A DNA stretch of 47,395 nt, taken from the NCBI GenBank assembly GCA_003427395.1, contig BFEA01000283.1, positions 1,489,609 through 1,537,003 on the forward strand. Reading direction: 5' to 3'. Source of the DNA: Chara braunii. Its lineage: Eukaryota > Streptophyta > Charophyceae > Charales > Characeae. The notes beneath the pieces are model-generated. The model had not been told where the DNA came from and did not search any database. It saw only the letters and a program-made list of their open reading frames with translations. Below, piece after piece: positions 10,801-22,725 of this stretch; within the stretch, counting starts at the first letter, position 1, and each line of letters opens with the position of its first letter. The position numbers were made by a program, and so were the translations under genes.

Positions 10801-11570
10801 ACGCAGTCATACAGGTGTTTCATTTGGTGGATGCATTCCAAGGTGGGGATGTGATGTTACTTATACTCATGATACTTATTACTTAGTATTTTTCGTATAT
10901 CGACACACGTAGGCCTTATTGTGCCACTTGGTTGTTTTGACTTCATTCACTCATCTCCCTTTCTATATGCTTATGAAACGCTATCGCGCGACATACCCGA
11001 ACATGCTCATGTATGGTGGTTGATATTGGTGTGTGACACTGTGTATTTTTGTGGTTATGTCGTTAATTGAGCCCTCGAACCTCATGTACAGTACATTTGA
11101 TGTGTGGTCTGATGTTGTTCAAGCTTTGCGTGATCCATTGCACTAACAGTCTAACACTTGTTTTGTGTGGTATTTTTTTTGCCCCTTCGTTGCCAAAAAC
11201 TTTATTAAAGCCCCATTGACCTACCGAAGAATGGACCCTCGCACCCATAGACACCCCCTACCACCCCCCACAACACCCCCACACCNCCCCCAAGGACCCC
11301 AACCAACCCCGCCCCCCCCCCACCCTCCCCCACCTACTGGCAGCAGACCCTGGCTACGTGAGCAACCCATAACTGCTGAAACACAGACCTGAAGTCTAAT
11401 CTTGAGGATATATTCGGCCAGCTCGAGCTCTACTTCATATTCACTGCCTGCCTTGATTTTGGTGGGGGGGTCTGGGCTAAATGGCTGCGAGGACCCTTCA
11501 GATAGCCTGCATGGGCCGTATGAGTCGTGTTAGGGGGATTCCCCCGCCCACCTCAAAAAGAAAAAAAAAG
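10801..11570. other. Gene-free interval with C-rich tract
   Basis: Ordinary non-coding sequence to ~11230, then a C-rich tract (~11250-11335, one N) whose frames give only Pro/Thr/His-rich strings. No conserved motif or RNA gene seen. Confidence 0.5.
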
Positions 11571-11835
11571 GACCCTTCACACATACACACACACACATTC
11601 ACACACACTCATTCACACACACACAGACACACAATTTTACGCACACACTTTTTATTTTTTATTTTTTTTTTGCCCGTTTTGCTTGGGGCATTGGCCCACA
11701 GCCCCCCCCCAAGCACCGCCGCCGCTCCCCACACTGCCCACCCCCCAAGCACCACCGTCACTCCCCACACTGCCCAAAGGCCCCCCCCACCCCGCACAAC
11801 CCTCTGCGCAAACGCGTCAAACACGTTCACGCACG
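11571..11835. repeat. (CA)n microsatellite, T-run and C-rich 38-bp duplication
   Basis: Imperfect CACACA runs (11578-11645), then a TTTATTTTTTATTTTTTTTT tract, then two C-rich copies (~11700-11740 and ~11741-11778) sharing AAGCACC and CTCCCCACACTGCCCA. Confidence 0.7.
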
Positions 11836-11844
11836 TCCAGTGAA

Positions 11845-11900
11845 CGCGCATTCACTGCGTTCATACCCTGAACGCGAAACGCGCGTTCCATGAATGCGCG
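11845..11900. other. Nested inverted repeat (cruciform-capable)
   Basis: CGCGCATTCA (11845-11854) pairs perfectly with TGAATGCGCG (11891-11900). Inside, GCGTTCA (11857-11863) pairs perfectly with TGAACGC (11869-11875) around loop TACCC. GAACGCG and CGCGTTC offer a competing inner hairpin. It borders the satellite that follows. Confidence 0.7.
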
Positions 11901-12800
11901 GTAACACAGCCGTCTCGACAAAACGTCAAGTTAGGATGTGGGCGAACTCGGGTTGCTGTTTGGATCCACGGGGCATTTGGAAGGTCCCGGCCAGAGCAAA
12001 TGATAGGTGAAAACGCGAAGTTCGCTGGGATCCGAACTTCACGGGGGCGCTCGAGAGAGAGAGGCAGGATCTGTGGATGTGTGGTTGTTAAAATTCTGGA
12101 GACACCAGGAGGACTGCATTCGGATCGGCGGTCGGACAAAACTGCGAAGTCCGCCGGCATCCGAACTTCAACTGGTGTCCAGTTCCTCGATATGTGAAGT
12201 TCGGCAGCAGATGCGGCCAACGTTTGGAGGTCGGATTCGGCCAAGCATATTCGGTCACTCCGTTTCGGCGAAACGTCAAGTTCGGATGTGGGCGAACTTG
12301 GGTTGCTGTTTGAATCCACGATTCCATGGGGCACCAGGAATGTCACCTGGCCACGACCAGATTGAATGATAGGTGGAAACGCGAAGTTCGTTGGGATCCG
12401 GACTTCACGAGGGTGCGAGAGAGAGAGACAGAGAGAGAGAGAGAGACAGGATCCTTGCTTGTGTGGATGTTCAAAACCATGAGGCACCAGGAACACCATG
12501 GTCGTACCAGTTGTCAGGTGAAAATGCGAAGCTTGCCGGAATCCGAATTTTTGCTACTCTTCTGTTTCGTTATATGTGAAGTTTGGCAGCGGATTTGGCC
12601 AGTGTTTGAAGGCCGGATTCAACCGAGCTTGTTCGGCTGCCACGTTTGGACAATACGTGAAGTTCGGATGCGGGCGAATTTGAGTTGTTGTTCAAAACTC
12701 GGGGCCAGCAGATATACCACAGTCGCATCAAAGGCTAAGCGAAAATGCGAAGTCCGTCGGGATCCGGATTTCACGGGCACATACGCACACCGGGAGATAT

Positions 12801-12856
<56 letters not shown>

Positions 12857-12990
12857 TGGAGGGAGATGGAGAGAGATGGAGAGAGTCCGCCGGAATCCGA
12901 ACTTCGTCGTCACATCGGCGGGCACATGCTTACGTGTTTTCACCCGGATTCGTCACATGAGGGAACGAATGTGTGAGAGAGAAAAAATAC
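11880..12990. repeat. ~350-380 bp satellite with GAAGTTCG/CGAACTTC inverted repeats
   Basis: Three degenerate head-to-tail units have landmarks (AAACGTCAAGTT / AATACGTGAAGTT) at 11921, 12271 and ~12652, about 350 and 381 bases apart. Each unit carries short inverted repeats of the form GAAGTTCG-n8-CGAACTTC, perfect at ~12018-12041 and degenerate elsewhere, and a GA microsatellite (12416-12450, 12800-12885). The frames across it are shadows. Confidence 0.75.
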
Positions 12991-15820
12991 AGATCTAGGC
13001 GAACTTCGACATTGCCTCGGACTGTCACGATTCGGCCCTGAGGGTTCGTCTATGAACAAGGTTCGATGTGGCCCGATAACTATTGTTGGCCGTCGGACTG
13101 TCACGATTAGCTTTCCCTTTTGATGATCTTTCGAGATGGGGAGATGCCCGCGATCGGTGACAGCGCTGGGAGGTGCTGGCCATCCCTGTGTGAAGAAACG
13201 ACTTGGGATTGGAAGATTCGGTGTTCTCCGTGTGCGGGCGCAAAAACGGCTTTCGTGCTGATTTCCCGTTGGGAAGGCGGTTAAATGGGTTCAAACGAGA
13301 AATATTTGCTGGTCGACGATCAATGGTTGGGTATACGATCGAACAGTGGATCAGTCATCAATCTAATGAATGGTACACTATTTGATTGCCGACCCAACAA
13401 CTGTTCGCCGGCCACCAAATCTCTCTCGCTTGAACTCTACCCTCTCCATTGCTCATTCTACTGCTTGTTTGTTTCCCTGGCCCGTAGATTGATTGAACCC
13501 TTGTTTGCGGCTTTGAAATGGCCTGTGGCCTGAATGCGATGCACATAAGCAGACACAAAACACAAAAACACATGAACACGAGCGCACAACCACGTTCCAG
13601 TCGAACCACACATGAACACAAACACGACACACGAATTGTCCATCGATCGACGAATCTGGCACGACACACGAAGTTTCCATCGATCGACAAACCACACAAG
13701 ACACACGAGCACGAACACGATCAATAAACTTAATGACTTCACTACGACACAATCTCGAGAATCGCCCAGTTCGTCGCACGTTTGGTTTGTCGTCGGGGGC
13801 TAGGACAGACGCCAGCAAAAGCATTGTTTCAAGGAGGTGATTGACGCACAGGCACCAGCATCTCCGCGAACGCGCGCACTCGCCAGCATACACAATCAAT
13901 CACATTCATTTGTTGATTGGAAAACAACACCATTCACTGCTCTGTTCGGATCCTTCTTCGTTCGACTGTTCGTTGTTGGTTCGATCGATCGACCAGTGAC
14001 CTGTCGATTGATGGAGCGGTCGATTGGAATTGCAATTCGTTGTTTGCTGGGTATTGGGTTGAGCGAATCATGTTGCCGACATGGAAAGGCTTTCGCGCAT
14101 AAACCACCATAATTACATACGAACACAAACACAACCAAACACAGTCGCACGAGCGCTCACGAACCCTCCTTAACACGAGCACATACACAAACTCAAACAC
14201 AAACACACACGCGCACACCACAGCAAACATCATGCACACACACACACGCAAAGCCCATTGCCACTGCGGATGTTGCAATCGTCGTGCGCAAGCGCTTTTC
14301 GTAGAGACTCACCGGTGTGCAGATCTCCTGATGTTGGGTGTAAGTGCGGGGCTGGAAACCACCGCGCGGGGCGTTGTTGTTGTGGCGGGACGTGCCGACA
14401 GCGTATGCAAAGCGGTCAAGTGGCTCGTGTCACTCGCAGGTGTGGGCGTGCACAGTGATGACACGCGCAGTGCAAAACACTCTAGGTAACAAACAGGCGT
14501 GGGCGTGCGCAGTGATGACATGCGCGGTGGCTGTGACAACAGCAGAGGACGCGCGTCTGCGGCTTTCGGGCTGCGAGTGTTGGCGATGGCGTCAATCACA
14601 ATGAAAGACGGGCGATGGCATTGGCGGCAACGAGAGTGCAGGACGCCAGTTCGACAGCATCTCCCCAGTGAAATGAGAAAAGGCGAAATGAGCGCTGGGG
14701 GGGGGCGGCTTTCTTTTATGGGCTTCCGCATGTGGGCCCTCGGCACTGGGCCCGCTGCTCCGACTGGACGGCCTTTTTCAAGATTGTGTCCAGGCAGCCG
14801 TCGTGACAGCAGGCTTGTGGAAGTGATGACCGTGGTGCCGTCGGAAAGCTTTGGGAACCGGTTCGGGGATGGGGCCAAATTTCCTCCGCGTGAATGTGCG
14901 AGGCCTTGACGGCAGCAATCCTATGCGTGCTTCGTGAAAGTGATGGGGTGTGGGCCCCGCGGAAAGGGGTGACAAATTCGTGAGGCTTTTGATGAGCCGT
15001 TTGATTCGCCGATCGGACGGCCAAGAAAACCGAGACGAGCGCACTGCTTTGAGAACGTCGCGATGAGCAATGGCGGTCATTTTTGTGACGCGCGATGTTG
15101 GCCCACCGTGCTGGTCTGCAATAGAAAATTTTGAGTGTGGCCTCGAAGGGCCGTTCGATTTCCACATCGGACGATTGAGACTGGCGAAGGTGTGTGGAAA
15201 GTTGTGCTGCGAGACGGTCCTCGGGCTGAGGGGCATAGCTCCGCTCCGCCAACGTCGCCACGCAGTCGCTCCGCCATTTTGTCAAAACATTCTTTGAAGA
15301 CATCGTCCACGCTGCGCCAATGGAACCGTCCTGCGCAAATGCGCAGCGTTATCGCCATTGACGACAGCACAGTTCCAAGGTGCGGTGGGATTCATATCCT
15401 GAACACATCCACGGGTGGACACGTGGTCGTCGTCTAGGAAACATGGCGCGTGCCACAACGTTCGCGCCCTGCTCTCACCGCGTGTCTCAGGTGGATAATG
15501 CACAACGAAGGCATACGGATTTGTTGGAGGCCGCGACTCTTCTCGCTCATAACCACGCCCAACACCACAGATGGGGGACACAGAGCTTGGCCCTCAACAC
15601 CGGGCTCCACGTCATCAAACGGGGACCTCGTTCCACAACGAGGCTATGGTTCGATATCGAACAATGGTTGTCGACCGACACTACCGCCTTCTTTGCGTGT
15701 GTGGCCAGGGCGGAACACCATTCCCCGCTCGCGACGTGTTCATTGCAGCAGCCTTGTCGTTAACACGAGGTAGAAGGGCTCAGCGCTTAGCGTTCATCAC
15801 CGCTCCCGCCAACCGAGATC
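12991..15820. other. Gene-free interval with short local duplications
   Basis: No supported gene on either strand; frames are short and overlapping and lack recognisable domains. Contains ACAC-rich stretches (13551-13640, 14115-14260), a 40-bp duplication around CATCGATCGAC (13625-13700), a 57-bp-spaced duplication TGTGGGCGTG…GTGATGACA (14441 and 14498), and one GGCACTGGGCCCG motif (14742) that recurs before a poly(A) tract at 21994. Confidence 0.5.
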
Positions 15821-16297
15821 GTTTATGGCATCAATGCAGCACCGTGATGTCTCCTGTCCTGTGGCGCCACCACGTCGACGGTAGTTGAGCGCACACTCCT
15901 TCGATCCGTCGTTATCCCGGTGTCAACGGCAAGCCTGTTGCGATCAAGGAGTGGGGAACTGTGAATCGTCTATGGCATCAATGCAGCACCGTGATGTCTC
16001 CTGTCCTGGCGCGTCGCCGCGTCGACGACAGTTGAGCGCGCACTCCTTCGACCGACCGTTAGTCTGGTGTCAACGGCAAGCATGTTGCAATCAACGTGTG
16101 GCGAACTGGGAATCGTCTCGCACCTTCGCACACACACTGAAAAGTGATTTTCGGGCGTTTTCGTCTCAGGGCGTTTAGGGGGGGAACACAGAGGTGCTCT
16201 TCAACAGCCAATGGTCGAGTGGAGGTGGGCCCATTGTTCGATATCGAAAAACATCGTCATGTTAGATTTTCCTGCGAATGCATGGTTAGATATCGAA
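15649..16297. repeat. Three copies of a palindrome GTTCGATATCGAAC
   Basis: GTTCGATATCGAAC at 15649-15662, TTCGATATCGAA at 16237-16248 and the variant TTAGATATCGAA at 16286-16297. Each is flanked on one side by CAATG/CATTG, in both orientations, giving an extended CATTGTTCGATATCGAA module. Confidence 0.6.
15821..16114. repeat. 147-bp tandem duplication
   Basis: TATGGCATCAATGCAGCACC starts near 15823 and again near 15970. The two 147-base copies agree along most of their length, including GTGTCAACGGCAAGC near the end. Confidence 0.85.
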
Positions 16298-17617
16298 CAA
16301 TGATCCCACGTCTGCGCGATAATTGCCTGTCAGCATCCCAACCTCATCATCGCGCTGTCATGAGGACGCCAGCAAATCGCTTTTCCTCGTGTGAGCGAAG
16401 GCGCGACACGGTTTCCCGTACGCCACGTGTTAATCGCGAAAGTCTTGCCGCTGAAACCAGGCAAAAGAAGAACACGATAAACTTTCGCTTGCGCGCGCAC
16501 ATGCGGCTCGCGCGAGGTTTGTTCTCACACGATCATTGTCCGACGCCGTCGACGCGGCACAAGATTTCATATCACGGTCGTCGACGTCGGGAGGTGATTG
16601 CTTTGCGGAGGAGGTTCATCCCCGAAAACACAAATCAATGGTGGCGGTGTCGTTTCACTCCAATCGTGGTCGCACGCTCGTCACTAACCGACTGCCCAGA
16701 CGTGTGCGCAGAGCATCATGCCGATGAACGTATCAGACATGAAGGTGATGTGGCCATGGGATGGCGACCACACATGCCGCCTTCGGAACACGTGTCGGCG
16801 AGTTGACTCTGTCAGTTCGTTGAGGTCCGAACTTAGCTGGCCAGACTTGCCACTTCCATCGTATTCGTTCCACACTTGTCATTCACAGTTGTGCTCTTGC
16901 ACAACTGGGTGTAATGCCACGCTAACATTCTGCCATCTGGCGTTGTGGAATCGACGTCTGAAACGTCATGCACGGGGACCCTCCCGGCCGCGTCACGCAG
17001 GATTTGGCAGGACTTGTCGCAGAGAGCGTTTGCCGCTCCGGCCGAGTGCGTCAGTCGTACCTCTCGCGAGCCCCTACGACAGGACAGGGTCACGCGAGGC
17101 ACCGCTACCTCCACCTGTAGGAGCTGTCACCATCCCTTAGGTGGGCGTATCCCTGTCGAGCTACTGAGCCACATGTGAAAGTTTTTTGTATGCAATTGCA
17201 GAGGTGGCCCAGCCGAGGGCGTTTCTCGCTCGCTGTAGCATAGGGGGTACGCGCGGTCAAACGCCCAAAAATCAAACCCGTACGCGAATCGCTGTACTGG
17301 GGGGCTGAAGTCCCAAACACGATTCGACGTCGGTCGACTAGGACGCACTACACACACCACGCGTTACATCACAACACTCATGCTTACCCACGCATAGAAC
17401 CACACACAAAACAACCACTACAAACAACACCACAACACAACAACTCTCCTAGTCCCTTCAGTATCCGACCCATAACCTTCTGAAACAAAGTCAGATAAGC
17501 CTCGCGCGCTGAGCTTACTATAAAACGGCGCGAGCTCAGGGCCTTCTTATATCAACTCGTAATGCATAAGTACGCATGCAGTCGCAATAACAGAGTACTA
17601 TGTGGTACTCATAACCA

Positions 17618-17690
17618 TGCGGTCCTCGTTAAACGCGAGGGTCGCGTTCGACACTCAAGTGTCGGTTGACACGCGCCTTGAGGGTTAATC
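17618..17690. other. Paired hairpins in LTR copy C
   Basis: Same fold as 10375-10445: CCTCG…CGAGG followed by GACACTCAAGTGTC and CACGCGCCTTGAGGG. Confidence 0.55.
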
Positions 17691-18521
17691 TCTCGACGCT
17701 GGACAACTGCCATGCGCGGTTGACGACCACACCCTCTTCTGCACCCTGCGAAGAGGGGTTGAATAGACAGCTCCAAGCTGTCGTGGCGGTCAAATATCAA
17801 GGGGTCTGATTTTGACGGCTGCCACAGACTACAACGTCCAACTGTAATAACTCTAAAAAGCAAAGGATCAAAGGGGGTCTTTCATTTCTCTCAGTGTAAA
17901 ACTTACTTAATCACTATGCGCGGCCTCAATGGGTCGAGCAAACACGGGAAACATGATATAAGTTATAAAATAGGAGACGATCACTCTCACAATCACGATG
18001 TGACTTACTTCAGGTATATATGTACATATATAATCATACGCAAAACTAAGTTTGAACTTCAATTCACAGAACATACCTGTAATCACATCAAAGATCCACA
18101 CCAACAAAACACACACTACGCGGGTTCAACTTCAACCATTCTTTCCGCTCACACCCCTCGCTTTAGCCATACAAGCCTCACTCTTTGTGCAACTCTCAAA
18201 ATAAAATACTCGGCATCTTTATTAAATGACCATTCAATTAAAGTCCGGGTAAAAATAGAACAAAACAACACAAAACACAGGGCTAAAGCCTTTTTAGGTT
18301 GAGTAGCAATAGTGGATTAGAGTTGAGTCGGAAACCGACCTGTTATCTAAGGATAACAGAAAAAACGATCCTCGTAGGATAAACTTGAAGCTAGTCAAGC
18401 CTTGAATCAATCTGAACAAAGGTGATCTGCAATGCAGCACAGGCCAGTACCCAAGCCACGCTTAAGTGATCAAGAACTAGTCTTACCTTCCTAACTAACC
18501 TCTGATGTTTATCTAAAGATA

Positions 18522-18745
18522 TAAGAAATTTTGGCAGCATATCCCCTAAACAGGATGGATTGCCAGACTTCTCCTAGCTGAAAATAATCTAAAACTCTAA
18601 ATTCTACAAAATTTCGGCAGCGCTTCCCGTAGGAAAAGTGCCCTTTCATAATTTCTACAAGTTCAAAAATGACTAACTCTTTTAGATTAGTAGAAATTTC
18701 GGCAGCGCTTCCCGTAGGAACAGGAGGCTGCCAAGATTTATACAA
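18522..18745. repeat. Class I stem-loop array in LTR C
   Basis: Three units with TTTCGGCAGC or TTTTGGCAGC near 18533, 18614 and 18701, spaced ~81-87 bases and so shorter than in A and D. Two carry CTTCCCGTAGGAA as the inner hairpin. Confidence 0.7.
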
Positions 18746-19112
18746 AGCTGAAACGACAGAAAGACAAAGCAAACTACACTTGGGACTAGCTTCTGGCATC
18801 TGCTTGATGGTTCAAGATCAATGATAGCCTGCACGACCTCGAGATGAGGTTGTGAGTTAGCATTGATCCTAACTCCTAGCAGGGTCAGTCCTATCTTCAT
18901 CCCAAGCTCTCCCTCCCATCATCCATCTGGTCTACCTATGGCTCCAGCCCTTGGCGAGCATCTAAAGCGACTAACCTATCGAAAAGACACCCCAAGTGAG
19001 ACCCTACAATCATATATGAACATGCATCTCTCACAATCCCACAGTGACTTAGGTCATGTAGTTCGTTAGATCACTCAGTTATTCCCTTCTTATGTCCCCC
19101 TCACTTATGACA

Positions 19113-20365
19113 TATGGTCCGACAAGGCCCTAACCTAAGGGTATGCCTGACCTGCCTAGGTAAACAAGTAAAGTACGCACAACTGGGCTGCCCTAACCTA
19201 AGGGTGTGCCCAACATAGCATAAACTATATACATAAAGCACATGACCAGACTGTCCTAACCTAAGGGTGTGTCTGGCTTCTACTTAACTGACGACATGAA
19301 GCATAAGGGTAGACTGCCCCAACTTAGGGGTGTGCCTAGCCAGCTTTAAACAAAGTTACATATGGCATAAGGTTAAGCTGCCCCAACCTAGGGGTGTGCT
19401 TAACCTGCCTAGACGACCACAAACAACAAATGGTTAGACCGCCCTAACCTAAGGGTACGTCTAACCCACAGAACATCAACGACAAGGACATATTACTAGG
19501 CCGCCCCAACCTAGGGGTATGCCTAGCTAGCCTAAACAGTTTAAGTTACATAAGGTAATGCGACCAGACCGCCCTAACCTAAGGGTACGTCTGGTCTGCC
19601 TAAATAAGTACAAACGACGTATGACTAAGCCGCCCTAACCTAAGGGTATGCTTAGCCTCCGTAACAATAGTTTAAACAACCATAAATACTTCATACAAAC
19701 TTTATGATTTTCCTTTCTTCTTAGGCAGATGTCAGACCTACCTAACCTAGGGAGACATCCAACTCTGCTTTGTGTTTAGAAGGGAGAATAAAAGCAAGTT
19801 TATACTAACTCTCTGACCTTTTGTGTTATTATGAGCATAGGACTGAACCGCCCTAACCTAAGGGTACGTCCAACCTGCCCGAGTTACCTTCCTTATATTC
19901 TTCATCCAGTTCTCTTCTCTTTTTGTACTACCTGGCTTACTGACTGGCTTTCCCAACCTAGGGTACCTGGTCTGTCAGAAGATATAAATTCAATAATATA
20001 TATATATCAAGTTTTATACTCTGGTTAGCCATTTTGTTCGTGGCTTATGACTAAGCCGCCCTAACCTAAGGGTACGCTCAGTCTTATGCCCTTGTTCCCC
20101 CTCAGAAGAAACATGCACAGAGCTGGGTCTACGCAACCTAGAATATCCCCAGCTCTGCTTTCAGCAACCCACAAAAGAAACATCAGGATTCTGAGACATC
20201 CCAACCTAGGACGCTCATCCTCCTGTTCAGAAACCCCAAAGAAAACAGCGACTGGTCCGTCCAACCTAGGATAGGCCCAGTCCTAAAAAAGGTCATGCAA
20301 TCAACCCAGCAAACATAAATAAAACACAGCACTGAGACCACATCAACTTAGAGGAGCTCAGCCTT
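19113..20365. repeat. Class II stem-loop array in LTR C, loop type CCCTAACCTAAGGG
   Basis: About 17 modules. The centre CC(C/T)(T/C)AACCTA(A/G)GGG is near constant, while flanking arms differ in every module yet pair. Perfect pairs: AGGTTAAGC 19370-19378 with GCTTAACCT 19398-19406; GGTTAGAC 19432-19439 with GTCTAACC 19459-19466; GACCAGAC 19562-19569 with GTCTGGTC 19589-19596; AGAGCTGGG 20119-20127 with CCCAGCTCT 20148-20156. Weaker ones lie near 19115, 19308 and 19841. Spacers of about 30-90 bases are unrelated to one another. Confidence 0.85.
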
Positions 20366-20607
20366 TGGTTGACCCAGTCAAATGCATGTAATACTCCTTC
20401 CTCCCACCTTCCCCCAGTTCATTCTGTCTGAATCCACTCATGAGATATCTGATCTTTCATATATACTTGTTGATTTACCTTTCACACTGCATGTCCTGAT
20501 ATACATAACAAAATAAAAAGTAATATCCTTTCATAGTTATGTTCAGATAGCCCAAGGATAATGGTCAGGGGGAGGGATCACACGAGTTAACGAAAGTACC
20601 TGAAGTT

Positions 20608-20870
20608 CCCTGCCTCCAGAACCCCGCCTGGGTTCCGGCAGAGCTCCCGCAATCGGTGGGGCAACCTCCCACTGAGGCCTTGGTGCGGACCTACGGGTTG
20701 CAATCCCGCCTGCCGCCTTCCTCTCCTCACCTCAGATTAGACTTAGAGTAAGAAGGGCAGAAGAAGATAAGTCTGACTCTCGAGATTCAAGGGAGGGCCA
20801 ACTCAACTCACAATGAGAGGGCCTTGGAACCTGGATGCGCCTGAGGGCCCCGCAATGATGGCCAAGAAAC
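20608..20870 (-). other. Conserved LTR block C
   Basis: Same block as 6055-6320, with TTCCGGCAGAGCTCCCGCAA and GGGTTGCAATCCCGCCTGCC unchanged. Confidence 0.5.
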
Positions 20871-22006
20871 GCAGCACAAGGTACTCAATGTACTTGACAC
20901 ATGCCAGATACCAGGCTCAGATAGTCCTCCAAGTTGCAGCAGCGGCCCTGCTGTAAAGAGGAACAGTTACGGTACACTGCCGCAGCAGTTCCACAGCGGC
21001 CCAACAAGGGCTCCACCAATACACAGTCCGCAACTGCAGCACGTCGAAGGTAGTGATCCAGTTACCATAGTAGCAGTACTCGATGCGCACGACAGCAGTC
21101 CACAGTGGGGGCCGCTCCGTACCCAGCAAGTGACCAGCAAGCGCACCAAGCTTTGCCTGCACGGCCGTAGCGCCCAATAGCAGCAGCGGCAGTAGGGCTC
21201 TTGATATGCACAACGTGGTACTCACCCGTGACAGCACACGGTATTCATGACGTCGCAGGAATAACCTGGCCAGGCTCGGCAAACAGTAGTGCCAACGAGG
21301 CCGCCGGTACGCAGTGATAAGAGACTTCCGTGGTGCTGCAGGGTGCTGTGATACTGCAGCTTGGCAGCCCTGGCCCTTTAAGACGGCCACGGTTCCCTCA
21401 ACAGCAGCTGCTTCCTCAGTCGAACAACTGCTGCGGTCGACGAAAGGCTGCAACTGAGTACCCAGGTTGCGTGCCGGCTTTCACAGAACGGTAATCAGCT
21501 CCCGCTACATCCGAGCGTGAGTATGCCAGGACCTCCCCACACTAGCCCCCAGAAATCATGCTTAGTCATTGATGGGCAAGTGCTTATGGTGTACTGCCAT
21601 CTACTATAACAGTCGGCCCAACCCAGATCTGCAGCTGTTCAAACTCTGAGACGTGCAACGCAGGGGGGGGCTGCTTAGTGGCGAGAAGAGATCAGCTATG
21701 GGGGATTTTGGTTTGGTCGGCTTTGTCCCTGAGTAAGTATGTCCTGGTATAAGGAAGGCAAGTGTTACTTTAGGTTTAGGAAGCCAGAATAGCTCTATAA
21801 GTAGCCTGTTACAATGCACATGAGCATGAATTAGCATCATCATTAGCATCAATATCATTAGCATTGCCATCAGGATCATTTCATCAACATACGAGGGTCG
21901 CTGGGCCTGGTTCTCAGCAAATTTGTTTCGTCCACTCCGGGTAGACTGTGAGGACCCCGGCCTCAAGCAGTTTTCATTGGTAATATCAGCCTTGGGCACT
22001 GGGCCC

Positions 22007-22050
<44 letters not shown>

Positions 22051-22725
22051 TTTTAGAGAGGCAGCAGATGCACCGACCTCGCATAAGCTCGCAATTCAGT
22101 CGGTTCTCGCGGCGACTCAGGATTGGCAAGGTCTGACCTTAGCCAACTTAGACCCCCAAACCGGTTAACAGTCCGTACCCAAAGATGGTTGCATCAGTCC
22201 CTTAATGCATAGTAGGTGGCCGACCCAACTGCAATGGGCAGCGTCTCGCTTGCAATCATCAACCTCAACTGCGGCAGGCTCCCCACAAATAATTTGTAAA
22301 TTCCTGTGCCTTGGCAGCCTCCGTAATGGCTGCGGATGGCCCTATGCTCAACAGCCCAGAACGGAGCCTCGCAGCTCAGACCAGGCCCGCTTATAACTTT
22401 CCTCTGGTTTTGCCAGGTGACTACCACTTTCGGTAGTGCCCACAGTCGTGTTTCACCCCAAGCCACCACTACTTCAATCTAAGCGGCAAGGCTACGAGTG
22501 TAACTAAACCAAGACCACAGTCTGTAATACAGGTAGGACTCAGCTAATTTGAGAATGACAATGGGTAAACTCGAAGATCAGCTATGTTTGTGTAAAAATA
22601 CGGGCCCGATCCTGTGTTCTGTCCGTCATACTGGGAGCAAAACTAGGATGGATCTTCGACTTGAGGGTGGGACGATACGTCGTCAGTTACGGTAGGTAAC
22701 TCGTGTCTTCCCCCAACTCACCCCT
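20871..22725. other. Non-coding interval, possibly distal LTR C, with a 38-base poly(A)
   Basis: Degenerate sequence, partly GCAGC-rich (20935-21440), then ATTAGCATCA-like repeats (21830-21890). GGGCACTGGGCCCG (21994-22007) is followed directly by 38 A (22010-22047), suggestive of a retroposon 3' end. ACTGCAATGGGCA ends at 22240. A 178-residue minus-strand frame (21453-20917) has no recognisable domain and is not called. Confidence 0.4.

Larger units (their letters stand above)
16974..20870 (-). repeat. Long terminal repeat copy C
   Basis: Matches copies A, B and D from GGGACCCTCCCGGCCGCGTC (16974), lacking the first ~45 LTR bases, so its inner end is truncated. Contains the class I array (18522-18745), the class II array (19113-20365) and the conserved block (20608-20870). 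Similarity becomes hard to follow after 20870, but ACTGCAATGGGCA ending at 22240 matches the presumed LTR start seen at 6807, so the true end may be 22240. No gag or primer binding site adjoins it, so it may be a solo or fragmentary LTR. Confidence 0.65.

Noticed and set aside
11165-11392. Pro-rich + strand frame
   Set aside because: C-rich tract with an N; no conserved features.
12728-12960. Arg-Glu / Ser-Leu repeat frames
   Set aside because: Both are readings of a GA/CT microsatellite.
13025-15773. Numerous 60-190 residue frames on both strands
   Set aside because: Mutually overlapping, none with a recognisable domain or homology to each other; treated as non-coding.
19113-20365. CRISPR-like repeat/spacer pattern, or interstitial telomere repeats (CCCTAA)
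   Set aside because: Spacers are irregular and each repeat is flanked by its own pairing arms, in a eukaryotic LTR. CCCTAACC occurs once per module inside a hairpin centre, not in tandem, and homologous LTRs carry unrelated centres.
20917-21453. Minus-strand 178-residue frame
   Set aside because: No recognisable motif, lies in decayed LTR-flank sequence, and overlaps GCAGC-rich repeats. No paralogue in the window.
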